Origin: an uncultured Nitrospira sp.
GTDB lineage: Bacteria > Nitrospirota > Nitrospiria > Nitrospirales > Nitrospiraceae
Assembly: GCA_902500715.1 (NCBI GenBank)
Contig: CABVRO010000002.1
Location: 1-64,000 of the forward strand
Direction: 5' to 3'
Length of the DNA stretch: 64,000 nucleotides
The first letter of the stretch is position 1, and the number at the start of each line of letters is the position of its first letter. Below, piece after piece: positions 27,274-36,151 of this stretch. Made by a program: the position numbers and the translations under genes. A model generated the notes under the pieces. It did not search any database and was not told the DNA's origin. It saw only the letters and a list, made by a program, of their open reading frames with translations.

Positions 27274-28251
27274 ATGGAACACAAGCCCGAACCGTTCGTG
27301 ACCGTACTCACGCCTGTGTATAACGGTGAAAAGTACCTGGCGGAATGTATCGAGAGTGTGTTGGCTCAGACCTACTCCAACTGGGAGTACTACGTCCTCA
27401 ACAATCGCAGCACCGACCGGACTCTGGAGATTGCAGAGTCGTATGCGGCAAAAGACTCTCGCGTTCGAGTCGTGACGACCGACCGGTTTCTTCCGATCAT
27501 GGAGAACCACAACACGGCGTTCCGGCTCATGTCCAAGGAAAGTCAGTACTGCAAAATGGTTCATGCGCCGGATTGGTTGTTTCCGGATTGCATCGAGAAA
27601 ATGGTCGACCTGGCGGAGGCCCACCCGAACGTGGGTATCGTCGGAGCCTACAGTCTTAGGGATCATACGGTCATTTGCAACGGGTTGCCCTACCCGAGCC
27701 CTGTGACGAACGGGAAGGAACTAGGTAGAAAGACGTTCTTGGGTGGTCCCGGTGTCTTCGGAACCCCGACCACGGTGCTCTTCGGTGCCGATGTAGTCAG
27801 GAGCCGGCCCCACTTCTACAATGAGGCCAGCTTTCATGCGGATTCGGAAGCCTGCTTCGATGTTCTACGAGACCGGGACTTCGGGTTCGTCCATCAGGTG
27901 CTCACCTACTCACGTGTCTTTCCTGAAAATGCCAGTCGGTTCGATGAGATTTGTTTGCTCTTCCCTGAGATCGAAACCCTTTTAAAGTACGGCCGCGACT
28001 ATCTCAGTCCTGACGAATTCAACCGGGAAACCGCGCGGCTCTGGGATCGTTACTATACGTCCCTGGGGTCGCGAGTCTTCCGCAATCGGGCGAAGGGGTT
28101 TTGGCAGTATCACCAAACAAATCTCAAGCGCATCGGCCACTCATTACGAGTCGAACGAATTGCCAAAGCCGTGCTTGTGAAATGTTTCGACATCGTTTTT
28201 AACCCTCTCAATACCTCACTTCGCATCACCAGGAAGCTGGGGAGTTTCTGA
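27274..28251 (+). CDS. GT2-family glycosyltransferase
   Basis: 325 residues. The N-terminal GT-A fold opens with VTVLTPVYNGEKYLAECIES and LNNRSTDRTLEIAESYA, classic GT2 features, and there is an MVHAPDWLFPDC segment in place of the DXD region. The C-terminus is soluble without clear membrane helices. It transfers a sugar in the cytoplasm to the growing lipid-linked chain. Acceptor and donor are unknown. It follows the acyltransferase after 16 nt. Confidence 0.88.
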   Translation: MEHKPEPFVTVLTPVYNGEKYLAECIESVLAQTYSNWEYYVLNNRSTDRTLEIAESYAAKDSRVRVVTTDRFLPIMENHNTAFRLMSKESQYCKMVHAPDWLFPDCIEKMVDLAEAHPNVGIVGAYSLRDHTVICNGLPYPSPVTNGKELGRKTFLGGPGVFGTPTTVLFGADVVRSRPHFYNEASFHADSEACFDVLRDRDFGFVHQVLTYSRVFPENASRFDEICLLFPEIETLLKYGRDYLSPDEFNRETARLWDRYYTSLGSRVFRNRAKGFWQYHQTNLKRIGHSLRVERIAKAVLVKCFDIVFNPLNTSLRITRKLGSF

Positions 28252-28325
28252 AGTCTGACGACGTCGGTGAAATTCCATACTACTTGCCGGCCGGTAGTCT
28301 ATCTCCAAACCATAGGCCCTCAGTC

Positions 28326-29756
28326 ATGAAAAAAATCCTGATGGTTGCCCGGTTTTTTCCGCCCGAGGGATCGGCCACGTCGTTTCGGACGTTGCGGTTC
28401 GTGCGCCAACTCGTAAAAATTGGATGGGACGTCACCGTCGTGACCGCTGCTCCCAGTCAATACGAACGGTACGATGCCAAGCTGGTTACCACGGTTCCCG
28501 GCCAGGTCCGGGTGATTCAGGCTAAAGGGTACGACCTGTGGCAGTGGTTTCAGTCCTGGCGCTGTCGAAGAATCGAGCAGCGGTCTGTAGGCCGACAGAG
28601 CGACGCGGCTCGAACACCTGCCGTTCGGGCGGGCGGCAGTCTCCGGGCTTGGGCCCGTGAGATGGATCGGCGCGTAGAGGCCTGGTGGTATCAGCCGGAT
28701 GTGGACATGCCCTGGATTCGTCCCGGGATCAAGGCCTGCTTGGAAGTCTGTGCGGATCAGCGTCCAACGATCATCTGGGCGAACGCCGGGCGACTCTCCG
28801 CGTTCCAGATCGCCCGGGAGGTATCGAAACACACGGGTGTGCCCTACGTATTGGACTTCGACGATGCGTGGACGGTGACATCGAACGATCACGACAGGCG
28901 CAGGCCAAAAGCGGCGACAGGCCGAATTCGCCGAGGCATGTACGAGTTGCTTAAAGGAGCCCATGCCGTGATCTTCAGATATGAAAGCGAAGCGGAATGT
29001 TTTTGGCGGGCCTATCCGGGGGCATTGCAGGCTTCTCGAATCTATATCATTCCCAACGGATTCGAGGCTCCCATCGAGTCGTTCGCTGCGCTTCCGGGAG
29101 ACAAGTGTACCCTGCTGTATTCTGGAACCTTGCCCGATTACCGCTATGACACTCTGTTGCAGGCTCTCGGGGAGTTGAAGGAGAAAGAGCCTGAGGTGGT
29201 CAAACAGTTGCGTCTGCGCTTCGTCGGGGAAGGCATGGAGCCTCTTGCCGCCGAGGTTCATGTTCGTGGCCTCTCGAACATGGTCGAAGCGTCAGGCCCG
29301 GTCTCTTTTGAAGAGGTCTCCCGACTCCAGCGGGACGCACATGCGTTATTAGCGCTTGGAAGACCCGCGACCATGAAAGGGTATGAACTGTTTGCCGGAG
29401 CCAAGCTGTTCGGGTACTTGAAGGGCGGCCGGCCAATTGTCGGGGTGTTACCGCCGGATGAAACGAAACAGGTATTGATTCGCGTCGGAGCCAAAACGGT
29501 GGCGGATGTCGACTCGGTACCGGAGATCGTGGCGGTTCTGCGGACCCTGCTTGAAAAATGGTCCGCCGGCGATTTGGCGTCCTTGGTGCCTGACCGGAAG
29601 GCTTGCGAGGCCTATTCATCTGAGCGGCAAACCGAGATTCTGGTGCGCGCACTGGAGGGCGTGCCGCCGGAAAAGCCGTTTATTCCTGGAGCGCAGACCA
29701 TTCCGCCGAGTTTGCGGGACATCGAAGATCCGAAATGGTTGCAAGGCGGTTGTTAA
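28326..29756 (+). CDS. GT4-type glycosyltransferase
   Basis: 476 residues from the ATG at 28326 (KKILMVARFFPPEGSATSFR at the N-terminus, the usual first strand and glycine-rich loop). The donor domain has IYIIPNGFE, LLYSGTLPDYRYD and LRFVGEGMEPL. A region of about 60 residues rich in Arg (about 90-130) is inserted in the acceptor domain. The typical E-x7-E donor motif is weak (EVSRLQRDAHALLALGR, GAKLFGYLKGGRPIVGV), resembling WbuB/Pel-like members. Substrate unknown. Confidence 0.85.
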   Translation: MKKILMVARFFPPEGSATSFRTLRFVRQLVKIGWDVTVVTAAPSQYERYDAKLVTTVPGQVRVIQAKGYDLWQWFQSWRCRRIEQRSVGRQSDAARTPAVRAGGSLRAWAREMDRRVEAWWYQPDVDMPWIRPGIKACLEVCADQRPTIIWANAGRLSAFQIAREVSKHTGVPYVLDFDDAWTVTSNDHDRRRPKAATGRIRRGMYELLKGAHAVIFRYESEAECFWRAYPGALQASRIYIIPNGFEAPIESFAALPGDKCTLLYSGTLPDYRYDTLLQALGELKEKEPEVVKQLRLRFVGEGMEPLAAEVHVRGLSNMVEASGPVSFEEVSRLQRDAHALLALGRPATMKGYELFAGAKLFGYLKGGRPIVGVLPPDETKQVLIRVGAKTVADVDSVPEIVAVLRTLLEKWSAGDLASLVPDRKACEAYSSERQTEILVRALEGVPPEKPFIPGAQTIPPSLRDIEDPKWLQGGC

Positions 29757-29778
29757 GTCGCCTCGCGATGCGCCCCCG

Positions 29779-30642
29779 GTGAGTGATCAGGAGCAACACG
29801 TGTATTTTTGTATCCGTGACGATGACACCAGCTTCTTCACTGCGCCGGATGAACTGGAGCGAGCCTACGGCGAAGTGACGAAACATGGTCCGGTGTCGCT
29901 GGCGATCATTCCATTTTGCCGGGCGGGGAACAGCAAAGGCGTGCCGGCGGCTTACCGCGAGCAATGGTCGATCCATGCGCTCGAGGAAAACGGAGCGTTG
30001 GTGGAGTATCTGCGCCGCGGGATCGCCGAAGGGCGCTACGAAGCCATGCTGCACGGCTACCATCACGACGAGTTGGAACACCGCCGGGAGTTTTTGCACG
30101 GTACCGACCTTGCCCGAAAAGTGCGAGAAGGCAAACGGTATTTGGAGCAACTGCTGGACACCACCATCCGCGTCTTCGTTCCGCCACACAATGCGATCGG
30201 CAAAGAAGGATTACAGGCCATCACCGCGGCAGGGCTGCATCTTGGCGGCGTCGCCGGCATGCGTCATGGCTGGCCCTGGTGGTCTCCATCCTGCCTTGGC
30301 ATCTGGTGGCACTTGAGACGGCGGCGCAAAAACGGGCTGGACGGATTACCCTATGTGCTGGATGTACCGGGTCATAAGGAACTGGCGGGAACCCCTATCA
30401 CCCCGGCGGCCGTGCTCCGGAAAAGTCTGAGACGGTTTGACGAAGCCATCGGACTCGATGGCGTATTTTGCGCCGCCACACATTATTGGGAATTCGGTCA
30501 GCCGGTCACCGATCCAGATGCCACCACCGTCGGGGATCATCTCTATAAGCTGGTCCGACGGGCGATGGCTGATTCAAAGGTTCGCTGGCAGTCTGTCGGA
30601 GCCGTGATGACCGGAAGTCCACCATTAGGCAAGCGACCCTAG
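29779..30642 (+). CDS. polysaccharide-deacetylase-fold protein
   Basis: About 287 residues from a GTG at 29779 (GTG 29800 is an alternative; open frame continues upstream but overlaps the previous gene). The acidic motif CIRDDDTSFF near the N-terminus and LHGYHHDELEH in the middle match the metal-binding Asp and His positions of NodB/DUF2334-like deacetylases, and RVFVPPHNAIGKEG corresponds to the later arginine/histidine region. There is no signal peptide, so it should act in the cytoplasm, perhaps on nucleotide- or lipid-linked sugars. The exact reaction is unknown. Confidence 0.75.
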   Translation: MSDQEQHVYFCIRDDDTSFFTAPDELERAYGEVTKHGPVSLAIIPFCRAGNSKGVPAAYREQWSIHALEENGALVEYLRRGIAEGRYEAMLHGYHHDELEHRREFLHGTDLARKVREGKRYLEQLLDTTIRVFVPPHNAIGKEGLQAITAAGLHLGGVAGMRHGWPWWSPSCLGIWWHLRRRRKNGLDGLPYVLDVPGHKELAGTPITPAAVLRKSLRRFDEAIGLDGVFCAATHYWEFGQPVTDPDATTVGDHLYKLVRRAMADSKVRWQSVGAVMTGSPPLGKRP

Positions 30643-30724
30643 CAGCCACGCTTCCAGGCTCTCCTCGACCACCTCTACACGCCTGTCCGCTCGGTTTCAC
30701 TCCTGCTCGAATCAGAAGGTACCT

Positions 30725-32578
30725 ATGTGCGGTTTTCTGGCCATACTTCAGGATGCACCCCGCATCGAACTTCACACGGCGCAGGCTGCCGCCGACCGTC
30801 TTGCCCATCGAGGGCCGGATGGATCGGGGAAATGGACGGAAATGCAGGTGATGCTCTTTCACCGGCGCCTGTCGATCATCGACTTGGCCACGGGCCAACA
30901 GCCGATGGTGAGTCGAGACCAGCGATACGTCATCGTGTTTAATGGCGAGATCTACAACTATGCCGAGATTCGCGACGAGTTGATTCGGGAAGGTATTCGG
31001 TTCCGGACGCAATCCGACACGGAGGTGTTGCTGGAAGGGTTTGCTCGCCGGGGGGCGGCGATCGTCGGTCAGGTGAACGGCATCTTTTCATTTGTCGTGT
31101 GGGATCGGTTGAACAAGGTGGCATTCGGCGCGCGTGATCGGCTGGGAATCAAGCCGCTCTGTTGGGCCGTCTCCGGGGGGACCTTCGTGGCCTCTTCGAC
31201 CCTGGAACCGTTCGATGCCCTTCCCGGTTTTGGTCAGGTAGACCCGGTCGCCGTGCGGGATCTCCTGGCGTTCGATTACATTCCGTCCCCCCGCTCGATT
31301 CTTCAGAAGGTTCAGAAACTCGAACCAGGCTGCCGGTTCCTGTGGCGATTGGGTGATGAGGCCCCCCGGATCGAGCGGTATTGGGCCCCTCCAGGTCCGG
31401 ACATCCAGGCGGTCGTACCAGAGGAAGGTGACCTCGAACGGTTGCTCCAGCATGTCGTGCGGCGCCAGATGATCAGCGATGTGCCGGTCGGCGTCTTTCT
31501 CTCCGGCGGCATCGACTCGTCACTGTTACTTGCCCTGATGGCGCGTGAGAGCGAAAAGCCGGTGCGATCCTTCTCCATCGCCTTCAAAGATGCGTCCGCC
31601 GATGAATCCTCCATCGCGGGACTCGTGGCTCGGCAGTTCGGAACCGATCATACGGTGCTGCCGGCCGAGGATTTCGGCCCGGATATGCTCTTGGATCTGC
31701 TCGGGCGACTGGATGAACCGTTTGCCGATCCCGCGCTTGTGCCGACCTACGCACTCGCAAAAATGACGGCCGGTCATGTGAAAGTCGCGCTGTCTGGGGA
31801 CGGGGGCGATGAGGTGTTCGGAGGATATCCAAAATACTTGATGGATAACAATCGTCCTCCACGGATTCCGGGTAGCTGGCTCCTCGATCGATCTCTCCGC
31901 GTATCGAACTGGCGCCCGCGTGGTATGGCGCATCTCTATTGGCGAACGCTGTCCCCGGAAGAGCGCATCCGATGGTCCTGGGTCCGGTACGGAGATTTCC
32001 CCATTTTTCGAAAAGATCTCCGTCAGGTGTTGGCGGCGGCCTACCACGATGAGGCCCGCGTGTCAGAGTATTTCGAGCCCTGGGCGCGACGAGCACGGCA
32101 ATACGGCGCGTCCATCGATAGGGATCTCTTGATGCGGGCCGATCTGGAAACCTATCTGAGTGAGAATTGCCTCGTCAAAACCGATCGTGCGAGCATGCTG
32201 GCTTCGCTTGAGGTGCGGGTTCCCTTTCTCGACGAACTGATCCTCGACCGGATTCTACCGCTGCATGCGGACCGGAAGATCGTCAACGGCACGTTGAAGG
32301 CCTTGCTGATCCCGATCGCGCAGCGACTCCTGCCCAGGCAGGTCTGGGACCGGCCCAAGCATGGATTTAACGTCCCGCTCGACAAGTTTCTATCCGGTCT
32401 CTGGAGGCCGGCATTCGACGCTGCGATAGATTGGGGAGAACAGCATATCGGTCTCTTCAATTATCCGTACCTCCGGCGCCTTCAGGCAATCAGTAGATCG
32501 GAAAGCGGGATCGGACGAGAGCTCTGGAATCCATTTGTTTTTCTCGCCTGGGCGATGAGACGCAAGGTCACCGTATGA
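30725..32578 (+). CDS. asnB: asparagine-synthase-type amidotransferase
   Basis: 617 residues. N-terminal Ntn glutaminase with catalytic Cys2 (MCGFLAILQDAP), followed by the synthetase domain with pyrophosphate loop SGGIDS at 260-265 and the LSGDGGDEVFGGYPKY motif. Such AsnB-like proteins in polysaccharide loci (exosortase A system amidotransferase 1, TIGR03108-like) are thought to amidate uronic acids rather than make free asparagine. The present locus may make amino-uronic acids (WbpB/D/I/E-like genes), giving a plausible target. Its stop overlaps the next gene by 4 nt (ATGA). The housekeeping role cannot be excluded. Confidence 0.9.
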   Translation: MCGFLAILQDAPRIELHTAQAAADRLAHRGPDGSGKWTEMQVMLFHRRLSIIDLATGQQPMVSRDQRYVIVFNGEIYNYAEIRDELIREGIRFRTQSDTEVLLEGFARRGAAIVGQVNGIFSFVVWDRLNKVAFGARDRLGIKPLCWAVSGGTFVASSTLEPFDALPGFGQVDPVAVRDLLAFDYIPSPRSILQKVQKLEPGCRFLWRLGDEAPRIERYWAPPGPDIQAVVPEEGDLERLLQHVVRRQMISDVPVGVFLSGGIDSSLLLALMARESEKPVRSFSIAFKDASADESSIAGLVARQFGTDHTVLPAEDFGPDMLLDLLGRLDEPFADPALVPTYALAKMTAGHVKVALSGDGGDEVFGGYPKYLMDNNRPPRIPGSWLLDRSLRVSNWRPRGMAHLYWRTLSPEERIRWSWVRYGDFPIFRKDLRQVLAAAYHDEARVSEYFEPWARRARQYGASIDRDLLMRADLETYLSENCLVKTDRASMLASLEVRVPFLDELILDRILPLHADRKIVNGTLKALLIPIAQRLLPRQVWDRPKHGFNVPLDKFLSGLWRPAFDAAIDWGEQHIGLFNYPYLRRLQAISRSESGIGRELWNPFVFLAWAMRRKVTV

Positions 32579-33660
32579 AAATCGTATTTCTGAACGATGT
32601 CGCGTACGAATACGCCATAGGATCGCCGAAGGCGGTCGGGGGGACAGAGCGCGATATTTGGATTCTGTCACGTGCCTTGGCTGCAGCAGGGTGGTCGGTT
32701 GTCGTTGGAGTGTGCGGAGCGATCGCGATTGGACAGCGCAGGATCATCGAAGGCGTGGAGTACGTGGGAATCAACCCTGGAAACCCTGTTGTCGCGTGGC
32801 ATAGATTTCTCGGCTCTGAGCGACCCGACTGGCTGTTTTGGGAGGGTGCGTCCCATTGGTGGGGAATTCTTGTAGAGATAGCGAAACGGCACGGAGCCCG
32901 CACCGTCTTCCATACGGCGTTCGATACCGATGTGTCGCCACGACAGGCGTTGGTGAGGCGGAGTCGTTGGTGGCCGCTATATGCATGGGGACTCGAGCGA
33001 ACCGACCGGATCTTTGTTCAGCACATGGGGCAGTTCGACATGCTGCCTTCACGATGGAGAGCAAAATCGGAGGTTCTGCCGAAGGTGTGCCAGCTCCCGC
33101 CGACAATGGATCCTCACTCAGGGCGATCTCCCTACATCGCGTGGGTCGCCATGTTGCGCACACCGAAACGCCCAGATCTTCTGGTGAAAATTGCGCGGAA
33201 ATCTCCGAATTTGAAATTTGTCGTGTGTGGTGGCTTGACGGCACATAGGTCGCAAGGGGATTCCACGGCGCAGGCTGCGGAGTTCCTCAAACAATTGCCG
33301 AACGTCGAGTATCGTGGGCGGGTGGATCCTGAGGAGGCCGCTGGAGTCATCGAAAACGCCGCCCTGCTTTTGTGCACCTCCGATCAAGAGGGGTTTCCGA
33401 ATACATTCGTGCAGGCATGGAGCCACGGCACACCTGTCGTCACGCTCCGGGTCGATCCCGACCACATCATCAAGCAGCGCAACGTGGGAATGGTCACTGG
33501 TACGGTTGATCCCACGGTGGAACAGTTGCAGCGATTAATGTCCAGTATTCAGGATCGCCAGGCCATGGGCATCAGGGCACGTGAATACATTCTCGAGCGA
33601 CACAGTACGGAAGTCGTGGTCAAAAAGTTTGATGCCGCGACGCGTCATTGGATTCGATGA
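32575..33660 (+). CDS. GT4-type glycosyltransferase
   Basis: 361 residues starting KIVFLNDVAYEYAIGSPKAV with a GGTERD glycine-rich loop. The donor domain has IAWVAMLRTPKRPDLLVKIA, LKFVVCGG and SDQEGFPNTFVQAWSHGTPVVTL, a clear GT4 E-x7-E type motif. It overlaps asnB by 4 nt and lies 6 nt before the next GT4 gene, so these three are one translation unit. Confidence 0.88.
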   Translation: MKIVFLNDVAYEYAIGSPKAVGGTERDIWILSRALAAAGWSVVVGVCGAIAIGQRRIIEGVEYVGINPGNPVVAWHRFLGSERPDWLFWEGASHWWGILVEIAKRHGARTVFHTAFDTDVSPRQALVRRSRWWPLYAWGLERTDRIFVQHMGQFDMLPSRWRAKSEVLPKVCQLPPTMDPHSGRSPYIAWVAMLRTPKRPDLLVKIARKSPNLKFVVCGGLTAHRSQGDSTAQAAEFLKQLPNVEYRGRVDPEEAAGVIENAALLLCTSDQEGFPNTFVQAWSHGTPVVTLRVDPDHIIKQRNVGMVTGTVDPTVEQLQRLMSSIQDRQAMGIRAREYILERHSTEVVVKKFDAATRHWIR

Positions 33661-33666
33661 GATAGC

Positions 33667-34875
33667 ATGAGAGTGTTGGTCATACAGTCAGAGCTTGGAG
33701 TCCTGCGCGGTGGGGGAGAGAACTTTACGCGAAACTTGTTTCAGTCCTTCGCCGACCGGGGGCATGAGGTCTGGGCGACCTTCATTGCCGATTACAGGGG
33801 GCAGTATCCCCTCGCCCTCCCTCCGGCATTTCGCCCGCTCCCGCTGGCCGGATGCTGGTCAAGAAAGCTGGGGCAGGACGCGCTCTCCACGATGGCGGCT
33901 TGTTTGCCGAAGCGAACGCAACTGAGAGCGCATTGGGATCGTGTGCAAGCGGCACTCTGCTGGCGAACCGTTCGGTGGCATGATGAGCGGTTTACACGTC
34001 GCGTCGAACAGGAGTTCGGTGGCCGTTGGAAAGAGTTCGATGCGGCGTACGTGCATGCAAGCGCGGTCTTGGCATCGCGAATCGCTCCCCATTGCCCGAC
34101 CATGTTGCGGTTGCCAGGACCGGTCTCGCCGGATTTCGAAGCGGTGCTCAGGTCAATTCCGGTCGTCTGCGCCAATGGGGACGCGTTGAGCAAGATTCGT
34201 GAATTTGTGGGCGATCACGCCCTCGAACTTCCCATCGGTTTGGACGGGGATTTGTTCAAGCCGGGCGCGTCCCCAATACGGCAGCGGTTGGGGTGGACGG
34301 ATACCGATTGGGTAATCGGATATGTGGGGCGGCTGGCTTATGTCAAAGGGATCGATCTGCTTACCCGCGCATTTCTAACGATTCGCCGAACCCTGCCGCA
34401 GGCGAGGTTCCTGGTCATCGGATCGGGGGAAGAGCAGGGGAAATTGCGGCTTTTGTTGAAGGACGAACTGGCGCAGGGCATCGCGCACATCGAACCTGAT
34501 GTGCCGCACGCCGTGTTGCCGGAGTGGTATCGTGCCATGGATCTCTTTGTAATGCCGAGCCGATATGAAAATTATTCCAACGCCGCTCTCGAGGCCCTCG
34601 CTTGCGGGGTGCCGTTCTTGGCATCCGGAATAGGCGGGAACCGGAGCCTGGCTGAGACTTGCGGTGGACGGCTGTTCGAGCAGGGTTCGGACGATTCGTT
34701 GGCCCAGGCGCTGCAGTCCATCGCCGACAATCCCGGTGAGGCTCGATTGCGGGGCATGTTGGGGGGAGAGGAAATCCGAAATCACTACAGCTGGTCCGCC
34801 AGCGCGAAACGGTTGGAGGCCATGCTGGAGCAAGCCTGCGCAACCGTCGCCAGGAAAGCCGCATGCACGTCCTAG
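33667..34875 (+). CDS. GT4-type glycosyltransferase
   Basis: 402 residues. N-terminal RVLVIQSELGVLRGGGENFT, donor domain IGYVGRLAYVKGIDLLTRAF, FLVIGSGEEQG and MPSRYENYSNAALEALACGV (EALACG motif). Normal GT-B length. Its 3' end overlaps the O-antigen-ligase-like gene by 13 nt. Sugar specificity unknown. Confidence 0.9.
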   Translation: MRVLVIQSELGVLRGGGENFTRNLFQSFADRGHEVWATFIADYRGQYPLALPPAFRPLPLAGCWSRKLGQDALSTMAACLPKRTQLRAHWDRVQAALCWRTVRWHDERFTRRVEQEFGGRWKEFDAAYVHASAVLASRIAPHCPTMLRLPGPVSPDFEAVLRSIPVVCANGDALSKIREFVGDHALELPIGLDGDLFKPGASPIRQRLGWTDTDWVIGYVGRLAYVKGIDLLTRAFLTIRRTLPQARFLVIGSGEEQGKLRLLLKDELAQGIAHIEPDVPHAVLPEWYRAMDLFVMPSRYENYSNAALEALACGVPFLASGIGGNRSLAETCGGRLFEQGSDDSLAQALQSIADNPGEARLRGMLGGEEIRNHYSWSASAKRLEAMLEQACATVARKAACTS

Positions 34876-36077
34876 ATGCCGTTCCCATCGAATATCAGCG
34901 CAGCACGGCCTCCGCAGCATTGGCTCCCGCCGAATACGGGTATTACTTCGTCATCTTCTACACGGTCCTGGGAGCGCCGTTGGGGCTGATCCTGATGGGA
35001 AGCATCGGCTCCGGATTTCTCTTGATTCCGGTCCTGGCGCTATGTTTTCTCGCCCTTGGCCCGGCAATCCTGAATACCATGCAGACGGCCTGGGTGCCCC
35101 TTGCCTGCGGACTCACCTATCTCTTCATCCAGCTCGGCATACATGGAGTGTCTCTCTACGAGCCCTATGTCTATCCGTTCTGCCAGTGGATCCTTTCCCT
35201 GGTCATTGTTCAGGCGCTCGCGGCGCATCGTCCCAACTTCCTGAACCGGTTTCTCTGGTTTACCCTGTTTTTGGGACTCTCCATGTTGCCGTACATGACA
35301 CCGAGCCAGGGCGGGGGCTATGCGCGTGTGGCGTTGAATCAACAATTAGGCTATGCGAATGCCAATGCCATGGCGGGGTGGTTTGGTTTCTGTGTGGTCT
35401 GTCTGGTCATCAAGGGATTTCTGGAAAAGAAACCGGCATCGCGATGGGTGGCATGGGTTCTGGCGTTGTTCTGCTTCTATGTCGTGACATTGACCATAAG
35501 CCGGGGAGCGCTGCTGGCCATCACCGTTGCGCTCCTGGTGGCCAGCCGACGTTTGCTAAGGGGGGGCTTACTCCCGCTTCTTCTCTTGGGCGGGTTCATT
35601 GCAGGACTGGTGGAGCTCGGCGTGTTCGATCAGGCGGTGCGGTCCTATTCGTTGCGCGCGGGAGAGGAGACGGGACGGTTTCGCGTCTGGCCGCTGCTCA
35701 TAGAAAGGTTTCTGGGTTCGCCATTGATTGGAGTCGGCGCCGCACATCCGGGAGCCGTCACCAGCACCGGCAAGTACGTGACGCCGCACAATAGTTTCCT
35801 TCTGTTTGCGGTGGCATCAGGAGTCCTTCCCTTGCTGCTATTTTGTGCGTACCTCGTCCGGAGCGGGCTGGCGGCGTTACGCACAGGGAAGTCGTCGGAG
35901 TACGAAAGTGCGTTCCACCTGCCGCTCGTCGTATATGCGGTGTTGATCACCTGCGCTGGAAACACGGATTTTATGTCCCCTTGGGCGATTGTTTCCCTCT
36001 CGCTGCCGATTGCAGGCGCCGTGGTTTCTCTGGACGGCGGCGAGTCACCGCCGCGGCAGCCATCGTCGATGGTCTGA
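34863..36077 (+). CDS. O-antigen ligase/polymerase-family membrane protein
   Basis: 404 residues with about 10-12 membrane helices. The Wzy_C/WaaL region is recognisable in the large periplasmic loop and following helix (SRGALLA, then TGRFRVWPLL, PLIGVGAAHPG and TPHNSFLLFAVASGVLP). The histidine in TPHN corresponds to the conserved ligase/polymerase position. It could polymerise repeats (Wzy) or attach glycan to an acceptor (WaaL). Presence of a Wzm/Wzt exporter makes a ligase role likelier than Wzy, but this is not settled. It starts inside the end of the preceding glycosyltransferase gene. Confidence 0.85.
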   Translation: MHVLDAVPIEYQRSTASAALAPAEYGYYFVIFYTVLGAPLGLILMGSIGSGFLLIPVLALCFLALGPAILNTMQTAWVPLACGLTYLFIQLGIHGVSLYEPYVYPFCQWILSLVIVQALAAHRPNFLNRFLWFTLFLGLSMLPYMTPSQGGGYARVALNQQLGYANANAMAGWFGFCVVCLVIKGFLEKKPASRWVAWVLALFCFYVVTLTISRGALLAITVALLVASRRLLRGGLLPLLLLGGFIAGLVELGVFDQAVRSYSLRAGEETGRFRVWPLLIERFLGSPLIGVGAAHPGAVTSTGKYVTPHNSFLLFAVASGVLPLLLFCAYLVRSGLAALRTGKSSEYESAFHLPLVVYAVLITCAGNTDFMSPWAIVSLSLPIAGAVVSLDGGESPPRQPSSMV

Positions 36078-36151
36078 ATCTGCGTGTGACAGACTCGGGC
36101 TTGAATGCGTAGCAATCCTTACGAACCGCTTCAGAGTAGTGATCGCTTTCT

